Shown here: positions 55,830 to 64,000 of the stretch, one piece after another
Layout of the letters: the number at the start of each line of letters is the position of its first letter
How positions within the stretch are numbered: position 1 is the first letter of the stretch
Assembly: GCA_011033025.1 (NCBI GenBank)
Contig: WFMF01000081.1
Span: 186,001-250,000 of the forward strand
Origin: Beroe forskalii
Lineage: Eukaryota; Ctenophora; Nuda; Beroida; Beroidae
Length of the DNA: 64,000 nucleotides
Reading direction: 5' to 3'
Notes under the pieces: generated by a model
Told to the model about the DNA's origin: nothing
The model's input: only the letters and a program-made list of their open reading frames with translations
The model's database searches: none
Made by a program: the position numbers and the translations under genes

Positions 55830-58800
55830 TTAATAGTAATGTTCATAGAGCCCAACAATAATTGTCTTGCGTTCAAGCAAAATGTCACATAATAGCGTCT
55901 CATTATTAACTGCATATTGTGACTTTGTCCCTGTTACGCGGGCCTCTCTAATATATGTGGTGCAGAGGCGTGCCACGTGCGTAAACAGGGACATTCTACA
56001 CCTGCTGTTTGCATCAAACTGAAACGAAAGTTTTTGGGAGTTCAATATTATTTGCAATTGCCTTGATTTCTGAAGGAAGAAGTTTTTCGCCAACAGAGTA
56101 GTGCTGACCATCTCCTTTAGCCGGGTTCTGTAGTTTTCATTATCAATGAAGTTACTGATTTGGTTTATCTGAAAATAGGGTGTTCTGTTCAGTCCCAAGA
56201 AAGACATGGATGCCTATAATTACGAAACCAATCAATAATCAATATACTGCGCTCTGTATGACCAAAAAAGATTACAGTCCTACATGCTAGATTCCAGAAT
56301 ATTGAAATGAAAATTTACTTAAATCAAATATCAAAATGGCTAACCTTCATTTGGTATATTTCGTATATGCTTCTACCATATAAAATACCATCGCAGCAGC
56401 ATCAGCGGCGAAAGATGGTCGGCGCTCCAAAACTGGCCTTTCTTTGGGAGGGTGAGTTTCTAGGTATTCGGTCTGAAAGAATAGAAATGGTTAATGAATG
56501 TTAGATTCTGTAAAACAGTAAAAAGGATCAAAATCATGATAATTTGCCATTCACATTGATAGGGATACCTTACTCTAACCAGAGCCCTCTTTTTCATTGC
56601 CAGACGCGCGAGGGGGCCAGGGAACGCCTGGCAACTTTTTCACGCCGATCGGCGTTAGCACCTGGTTAGGTGAAGTGATACCCATTGAACGATCCAGCCG
56701 CCATGCAGGCCAACGCACAACATTATGCAATGCGCCAATGCGCGCCGCATGCAATAATTAAGCGGCGCGGCGCGGCGCGCGCGGCATTTGAGACGCGCAA
56801 ATTAGCAGTATTTTCTTATCGAAGTAAAAGATGAATTTCGCGCGTTCCATTAAGTTTGTCTAAGGAATTAGGAAAGCAGGTGTGGACCGAGCCCAGCAAG
56901 TGGCTGAGGCTACTGACCTTGATTTGGGTACTTAATAATTCGCTTTCAGCCCTAACATTGGGTTGATCGAATACTCTCTGCGGACTTAAGCTCTGGTTAT
57001 AAGAACTGAGTGCGTGGGTAGCTGATGAAGACCGACTCACACTGCATTGGATGTCAGAAAAATGATATGAAACGGAAGTTTCTTACTTGGTGAAGCAAAG
57101 TGCAGCTACGTTAGAGCATCCCGATGCTATTGGTGATTGGGTATCTCACTCCATTCTCATATGCTCATAATCACTATCAGATACGAGAATAGTCTTTAAT
57201 AATCTCCCCTGTCATACCTACCAAGACAAGTAAACCACCCCTAAAACTGACACACCTTAATGCTTACCTCCATCAAATGCTAGTCCAGCTAATTATTTGA
57301 GGTTAGCACCCGTAATGTATCCCATATGTACATGTCTAGGACATATATCTGTATGTAATATATATCAACGTAAAAATATTTTAACAAGGCGTTGGCGTGA
57401 AGCCGTAGGTTTCCTCGACCGGTGAAGGAAGTCGAAAGCCGGGAGGCACTGACATATTAAGAAATCAACGCCAGTGCTGTGTGTGAATTAGTGGAAGAGG
57501 CTGCATTCTCGTTCCTCAAACTGTCTCTCTCTTCTGAGCAGCAGAGAATGAGAAAAACAGTGTGTGCGTGCAGAGATATATCAAGTAAAACTTGTAATAT
57601 ATAAACTAATCCAACCTATCTCAATTTCCAATACATTACTAGACTCGCATTATACTAGTAGACATATTATATTTTATGCAACAGTAGAAAAGTTTGGCAA
57701 GCTACACACTGTATGTAATCTGGAGACTGTCCAGGTGCATTGCACGTTTACAGAAAGCTAGTCAACACGCCTAGATATCAAATGCATGTCACGTGTCATT
57801 CGAAAAGCAAATTGTTGAAGAAGTATTCCATTATTGGAACACAGCCAATAAATAATATCATTATTGTAACCTTGGCCGTTTGGTAGAAATGTACCGGTTT
57901 CTGATTATATTATGCTTGTACAGATTTAATGAATGATTGAATGGCTAATTGTCAGTGTTGCTTTGATTGGTCGCAGGGAAGCCACGTGACAATCAATTTA
58001 TTCGACTCAGATGGCAGATTTCGTGCTATAAAAGGAAGGCAATCAGGGAGCTATGTAGCTAATCCCCTCGAAATAGCTCATGATGTAATGATGATCTGTT
58101 CCTGGCGTGAGATTATTTACCCAAACGACTATCGTGATTATACTATATGGTTTGATATGGTAGAAAACGCCCCCGCTACCCATTATATTGATACCTAGTG
58201 TCATGATTTCAGAGCAGATATCAGTAGATTCGTCATGCTGTGATAAGCTTAATCAACTGACTATGGAATTGTACCTGAGAAAATATTGTACCTGGTTTAT
58301 ACCTGAGAAAATATTTTGTTTCGCGGTTTAAGTAATGCATCATGTCAGATATTTAAATGTCAAGATGTCTAGATTATATGTCGTGAGAAAAAAAAGCATT
58401 GAACGTCTGTATTAAGCTGAGATAGACCGAGAACTATGTTCTATTTTTGGACGACCAAGCATTTACCTCAATGTAGGTACATATGCAATATGAATATTAC
58501 ATGCCATTATAAGATTATACCATGAACGATAAGGTGCAATGTGCGTTCATTCAGACATGGTATAAACGGTTTTCTGATTCCCAGCTCCATATTTTCATGT
58601 ACAACATACTATACCTACCTATATATACGAGTAAAGTATGCCACTCATTATTAAAAGCTTTTAACACCTACTATAGTGTGTAGTGCCGTTTATGTATTGC
58701 CATTGAGAGCGCCTGTCAGAGAGCTGACTTGTCATTATAAACTGGATAACACATATTTCAGTTAACGAGATTGAGAGACACATAACAGAGTACAGCGCGA

Positions 58801-61800
58801 TAGAGCAGTCGTCTCATGGGAACGGCTGATATTGTTGTATCCAATGATAATGATATGGTAACAATTTAATATCAGTATATATCAGATATCAGGATGTCTT
58901 TTCTGAGGATGTTATGAAATAGCGAGATAATAGCAGCCTGAGAATCGATCTGTTAAGCTGATAATCATGACAAGTTCATGTAATACATTATTTTGTGCCA
59001 ATGCGCGATTATCTAGTGCTTTGCAATCAGAGAGATATCTATCCTTCTTTAAATGGATACAATCTAGGGTTACTAAATGGAGCCTGAGCACAACACACGT
59101 GCATTCAATAACATCCCCACATTGAGTACAAGCAGACGTATCCCAGCTCCGAATGAGACAACGTCTCTTTCTTATCACAGCAAGAGAGGGTGTCGGTGAA
59201 CATGTTAAAAGTGTCTGCTCACATGTTCCTTGCACTGCTGCTGTGTGAAGGGGAGAAGGAGGGAGTTGCCAGGAGTTTCTAGGTTATCAGTAAAAAATTA
59301 TTTACCTGGAGGCTGGCCAGTTTAAAATATGTACGGTACAGTTCGGAACGGGTACTTTGTATCCTTATGAATTTCAAATTCATGTACTGTGATAGTAATA
59401 CATGAATTTAAGTTCAACTTTCAGTGTGACGCAGTTTTTCATGTCCTGCAGGTTAGACCTAGGAGCTAGCGAGCGTGATTCACCGTGTTCTGTAGTTTGG
59501 TGTTACAAGGAATGCTAAGTAGAAAGGAATACTACTTACATGGTAATATATACTTATATAGGTATTGTACATTCTTCAGTGTGTACATTGTACATTCTCA
59601 AGTGTGCAGTACTGAGCACATTGTAAGCTGCTCAGCAGAGAATTGTGTTTGGAACGCGCCCAATTAACTAATTAACATAATATTATGCAACTGGCCTGTC
59701 TTTCAGCCCTCGCTCGGTCGCAACTTTTATCAGTGCAGAATTACAGCAAATTAACTTTCATTCACACGGTGTAACATCGGTGCAACGCAATATTTTGATG
59801 AAAGGGCGAATGGCTATTGACTATAATATGCTGATTCTGCATTGAAATGTCCATCTACAAATTTTCGTGAAGGGGTATAACCATAAAAGGATGTTCGTAA
59901 CTACTACAAATGATTAAATAGCACTAAAACCTCAATACGATGGCACTCAACTGGGAAGTGGGATCCAACTTATCCTAACTTTTTAGTTTTGGGATAATGG
60001 TATTATCAGTTTCCCAACAATTCTCTCCCTCACCCTCTCATTTTCTCCTCGAAAGGTATAGTGATAACGTGCGAAAGAATAAGCGCGGGACTCAAACTAC
60101 TGGTCACGAACTCTGGCAAAGTTTCAAATGACACGGTGCACTATCAAAGCAATATTCGATTGATTGCAATCTCGGTTTAGTTCGTAAGCCGTCGAAAAAA
60201 CACATCGCACTGTCGCAGACCTGCAGATCAAAGAACACAAAATCATCGGATCATAAAAAATGGATCGTTCGTGGAGAAAAATTATGACGCGACGACTGCG
60301 AAAAGAAACTTAAAAAATAAATGTTTCAATACGCCGCGCACGAGAAATAGGCGGGTAGGATGACGTCATTATCATGGAGTGATGTAGTGAGTTGATGAGG
60401 CTGAACCGCCTATTTCCCGCGCGCGTCGTTTAATGCAGTCATAAAACCCATTGTCCCGAGCTACTCACCCAGTTGGCGGGTGCGAGCAAGCTCTCCGGAT
60501 CGAGCATGAGTCGTGTGGCGTGCCCATGGATGGAGGGGATCTCCTGACCCCTGTCGTGGTCCAAGAACCTCCGACACAGCTCCACTAAATACACGATCAT
60601 GCAGACCAACACCCCAAACGAGGGCTTCCCTGGCTCGAAGTGCGGCGTGTTTGACACGAAGTCCTTGTACACCTGGCGTGGAGGAGGGGTCAGGAAAATT
60701 AGGGGTAGGGGGGAGACGCAGGGTAAGGAGGCAAGGTCAGGAAATTAGGGGGAGGGGGGAGACGGAAATTCTACCAGATTCCAAAAAACTTTCCACAAAC
60801 CCAGCACGATTAAACGAAAATAATGACATAGTGAAGGAGAAATCAAATATTTATCAGGTAACCAATATTCATCAAGTAAACAAAATTAATAAATTTCTTG
60901 GCAGTTTACTGGATGTTGAGGCGTTGAGCAATAAAAACCTTTGTAATGTGGTGCTGGTAAGATCTGGGGTCGAATGATACCTTCTCTGTCAGGTTTCTGA
61001 TTCCTGCTCTTTGTTCTGTAAATTACAGATCGTATAGCATAGTGAAGTTTCAATAATATATTGCTTTTATCTTTGAAACCAACAACTCTGTAATGACATC
61101 ATTATCATGAGATAAGGTGGTTAGTTAGTGACGTCATTATCATGAGATAAGGCGGTGAGTTAGTGACGGTTTACCTGTAGGAAGTTGCTGGAGCTCGGAG
61201 TAGAGCGCACTAGCGCAGGGCGGGGCACTGTTAGCGAGTATCAGCATCTTCTCAGAGCCCTCAAACTCACGCTCTGAGGAGAGGGGGAGAGGTTAGGTAA
61301 AAGTTACTTTGAGAGCCATGCCGAGACGAAGTCGAGCCGGTTGGTCGCAAGTTTCAAGCTATTATCGGATATAACACCCGGAAAGAATTATAACTTTTCC
61401 TGTTTTCACAATAGGCACTGATAGTTACAGTCACCGTTACCACCTTGTGGCAGTAGTTCTACTAAGATAATAGCCATTATTTTAGGGACATTACATCACT
61501 AAAATTCCGAAAGAGCCGAAACGTCTTTCTTTCAACCACATCGCATTGGTAATAGTATTTACTCTTAGCTTCAGATCATAACATATGACACAGCGGATCG
61601 GCTGACAAAGAACATAAAGCCTATTTGAACTGACGTCATTTTCACGACTCAAAGTGGAGCATTGCTGACAAATCCTTGCCTATTTTCACCACTCCTACAA
61701 GGCTCGCCACAGAAATATTTCGGTTAAGATTTCGTCATTATATTGCTAGAATACAGCAAATTGATGACGCTTAATCGCCTATTTTCCGTGCAGAGGATTT

Positions 61801-62819
61801 AGTTCACGGTAGTGCTACACCAGGTGGTTCTGCTGAGAGCTAACAAAGGCAGTGTTGCCTCTCTCTAACTCGTGATTATACCTATCTTGAGAGATTCCGG
61901 ATGTGGGACATTGTGTAGGTACATGATGTAAAGTACATTGTGTAGGTAGATGATGTAAAGTACATTGTGTACTTACATCTTGACAATACATTGTGTGTAA
62001 CTTACATCTTTACACGGTGTAAATTATATGATGTAATGTGTATATTGGTGTACAAGAATACAATGCGGGGCCGTGTGGAGTACGTATTACGTAATGTCTG
62101 ATGTACCTTTCGTTGATAATGAGGTAATGATAAATGGCAGGAATTCGGTTTCAGTTTAAGCTTTTAAGATATTTCAGATCATAACTTCAGATCATGAACC
62201 TAAACTGCTTAATTCCAGGAAAAAGCACATCATGTTTATTGTTTATTGAGGCCCCATCTATCCCAAGACGGCATCACGTGCAGTCACTATGACATAATTC
62301 ATAAGAATTCCAAGCTGAAAGAAGATCACTTTCGCTTTCGCATTGTGAAAGTGAAAGACTTCATGAGGCAATCACTAATTTATTGTTAAAATTGCATTAA
62401 AATCCCTCCCAGCTGCCATCAAAGAAGTGACCTAAATAATATCTTAATATTTGTAACATGAGACTGCGTACCAACTGGTTAAGACGATTACCACATGGTA
62501 TTTGGAAACTCCCATTCAAACAATCTCGAATCAATGATACTCTTATTGAACATAGCACTCTTAGCTAATTTGTAAAAGTTAAGACAAACAAAACGCCCCA
62601 GCATTCGTCTCCCGACCCCACTCACCGAGCTCCTTGGTGATGATGTAGGCGAGGATGGCCCTGGTCTCCAGTCTGGCGTCTGCGTCGGACCCGGGCGCCA
62701 GCAAGCTGCTGATCCGGTTAGTCTGGTAGGGAGTGGTGCCCGTGCTCATGAGGTTGCTCTGTGCTGGGGATGTTCCTGCTGAACCACCCCTGCTGTCATG
62801 ACCTATCGTCTGAGCCCAC
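55830..62819 (-). CDS. Unrecognised multi-exon gene, 3' part (at least six exons)
   Basis: Two blocks of exons. Right block: 62626-62819 (RISSLLAPGSDADARLETRA, ILAYIITKEL) joins 61176-61274 (EREFEGSEKMLILANSAPPC) in phase; 60469-60672 (68 codons, PHFEPGKPSFGVLVCMIVYL, LDPESLLAPANW) does not join 61176-61274 in phase. Left block: 56918-57041 (ATHALSSYNQSLSPQRVFDQ), 56389-56472 (EYLETHPPKERPVLERRPSF) and 55830-56168 (AAM-INQISNFIDNENYRTRL, ending LYEHYYstop) join perfectly. At least one small exon is therefore missing from my model, and the two blocks may even be two genes. Helical, charged sequence without transmembrane segments or signal peptide suggests an intracellular protein; I cannot name the family. 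The 5' end is beyond 62819 and probably outside the window. Confidence 0.55.
56598..56800. repeat. Inverted hairpin repeat and GC-rich tract
   Basis: AGGGGGCCAGGGAACGCCTGG carries the inverted form of the GTCAGGCGTTGCCTGAC motif. The tract 56725-56800 (GCGGCGCGGCGCGGCGCGCG) is sharply GC-rich. Both lie in the intron between exons 56918-57041 and 56389-56472. Confidence 0.5.
57388..57472. ncRNA. Structured-RNA-like segment (speculative)
   Basis: An outer helix GGCGTTG/CAACGCC closes an inner hairpin GGTTTCCTCGAC...GTCGAAAGCC within 85 bases. No known RNA family recognised; it could be a repeat fragment. Confidence 0.2.
60335..60426. mobile_element. MITE family D, short copy (about 92 bp)
   Basis: CGCGCACGAGAAATAGGCGG then TGACGTCATTATCATG (60361-60376) on the left; CCGCCTATTTCCCGCGCGCG on the right. 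Confidence 0.7.
61095..61165. repeat. Tandem pair of TGACRTCATTATCATGAGATAAGG units
   Basis: Two 35-base units begin at 61095 and 61130, each TGACRTCATTATCATGAG then ATAAGGYGGTKAGTTAG. They end 10 bases from the donor site of exon 61176-61274. Confidence 0.8.
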
Positions 62820-62960
62820 CTGAAGCAAGGAGGGGTTAGAATGGGACAGCTAAACCACCCCTGCTGTCTGCGCCCACCTGAAGTAGGGAGTGGAGTGGGT
62901 TAGAATGGGACGTTCTAGCAAAATCCCGACTGTATGAGCCCACCTGGGAAGAAAGGGGTT
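62790..62960. repeat. Tandem duplications spanning an exon start
   Basis: CCACCCCTGCTGTC and GCCCACCTGAAG recur (62786 and 62851; 62813, 62870 and, shortened, 62936). On the minus strand each copy repeats the acceptor region of exon 62626-62819. Confidence 0.65.
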
Positions 62961-64000
62961 GGAAAGTTAGAAAAGAGTTTGAGGAAGCAGCGATGAAAAG
63001 CTGAAGGGTGAAGGGGTTGGAACTGTCGAGGGTGAATGATGGTACATGATGTGATAGTGTGATATGATGGACATTAATTGATCTATTTTTCAGATTAAGT
63101 TAGAATTTCGAAAAAACATAGCCCAGTTTTCAAAATTTATGACCCATCTTTATCAACTTCATATGTTTAATGTTTATGAGAACTGAGCGAAGCCACGACA
63201 CCGGATTTAACCGAGACTTGAAGAGATCTCGATATGTATTACACCACTATATATAAGACAGGAATTACAGAGATCTATTGCTGGGAGAACACATATAATA
63301 CACACACATTGGAGAAGGCTAAATTCCAATCACCACCTGCGTGCAAGGCAGTGTGAGGATACTAATTGCCCCTCTCAAGCCTGCCTTGCTGTGTGTGTGT
63401 GTGTGGACTGTGTACAGGTATATAGAACAACTGTGTGATTATATTTGAATTTCAGGAACGGGAACTGAGTCTATGTTCGTATATCATTTAACATGGTCAA
63501 TGTACAGGTAGTAGAAGAGTAGAAGTTTACTATGGCAGTATGGGGCACTAAGCCCTATCGTCAGATCATGAAAACAATGATCAAAAGTCCCTTGAGACAA
63601 CGGCAATTATTATAAACAGTGGTGTTTAAGGGGTGATTGAGAGCTGTAGTTCTAACGTTTTGTGTATTGTATATGGGTACACGTGCAATATAGTACAGCT
63701 GGTGATCATTGACTACTCCGTCGACGCCCCATTTTTTCCAAAAAGGAGGCAAAAAGGGTGTAACATGGGAACACATGCTGAAACGGCGGTGCAAAAGGGG
63801 TGAAAAAAGGGGGCAAAAGGGGGTAAACTCAAAAAGGGGCCGTCGGCGGGGCAGTCAATAACCCATTATCCCAGCTGGTGGTGTATGTGCGTTCCCAGCT
63901 AGAAAAGAAGAGCTGTATTTTGGACCGGGTTAGACATCGTACATTTTATACAGCGGACGTTGCACGACAAATAGGCGGTAAGAACGTCATTGATTGTACA
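62961..64000. other. Right end of the window, no supported exon
   Basis: A (GT)n run lies near 63391-63405. G-rich AAAAGGGGGnnAAA units lie at 63740-63850. GCACGACAAATAGGCGG (63961-63977) is the left end of another family D MITE cut by the window edge. Confidence 0.5.

Larger units (their letters stand above)
57042..60468. other. Intron(s) or gap of the minus-strand gene
   Basis: Must contain at least one exon if both blocks are one gene, since the phases do not match, but I could not identify it. It holds a structured candidate at 57388-57472 and a family D MITE at 60335-60426. Confidence 0.4.

Noticed and set aside
57941..58198. Plus frame of 85 codons (FDWSQGSHVTINLFDSDG)
   Set aside because: No domain, signal peptide or splice context, and it lies antisense within the minus-strand gene; not enough to call a gene.
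58912..59235. Minus frame of 107 codons
   Set aside because: No acceptor/donor in phase with the flanking exons, and Cys/Leu-rich composition typical of chance frames.
1..64000. CRISPR array, operon, riboswitch or prophage
   Set aside because: The sequence is intron-rich animal DNA; repeats are tandem satellites or inverted-end elements without spacer structure.

Overview
The window is metazoan nuclear DNA. It has short coding exons with GT-AG introns, animal-specific gene families (a TGF-beta ligand, a LAMP glycoprotein, an ankyrin/SOCS-box protein, a tubulin carboxypeptidase), Penelope-like retroelements, many small inverted-repeat transposons and degenerate TTAGGG-like repeats. The mix of families, including a beta-trefoil/aerolysin-type protein, points to an invertebrate. 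A cnidarian or another early-branching animal is my best guess, but nothing here fixes the species. There are no operons, CRISPR arrays or bacterial features.

Layout. (1) 1-5.6 kb: the 3' two-thirds of an AGBL4/CCP6-like carboxypeptidase gene (+). A single-exon TGF-beta-family ligand with its own TATA/Inr promoter lies on the opposite strand inside one of its introns. (2) 5.6-11.6 kb: repeats, including a 1.29-kb foldback element flanked by TTAA. (3) 11.6-16.4 kb: a complete seven-exon single-domain LAMP-like gene (-), interleaved with pieces of a Penelope-like element (PLE). The PLE reverse transcriptase/GIY-YIG frame follows at 16.7-18.7 kb. (4) 19.8-21.5 kb: a GC-rich inverted-repeat element and a palindrome with a tRNA-like core. 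(5) 21.0-44.9 kb: one ten-exon gene (+) for an ankyrin-repeat/SOCS-box protein of about 529 residues. Its introns hold a MITE, a cluster of TTACGTAA motifs, a 171-bp tandem duplication, a perfect 51-bp palindrome, a nested two-exon secreted cysteine-rich gene (36.0-36.9 kb), a piggyBac-type MITE and further PLE fragments. (6) 45-55 kb: a candidate orphan terminal exon (-), an intact single-exon trefoil/aerolysin-type secreted protein gene (+), a frameshifted retroelement remnant, and several MITE copies. (7) 55.8-62.8 kb: exons of an unrecognised minus-strand gene whose 5' end lies outside the window.

The host genes are not a functional pathway. The notable architecture is nesting (TGF-beta in AGBL4, Cys-rich gene in ASB, LAMP exon 1 inside a PLE footprint) and the density of inverted-repeat elements, of which at least five families recur within 64 kb. 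Exon models were built by hand from reading-frame continuity, splice dinucleotides and phase, and all of them join in phase except where stated.
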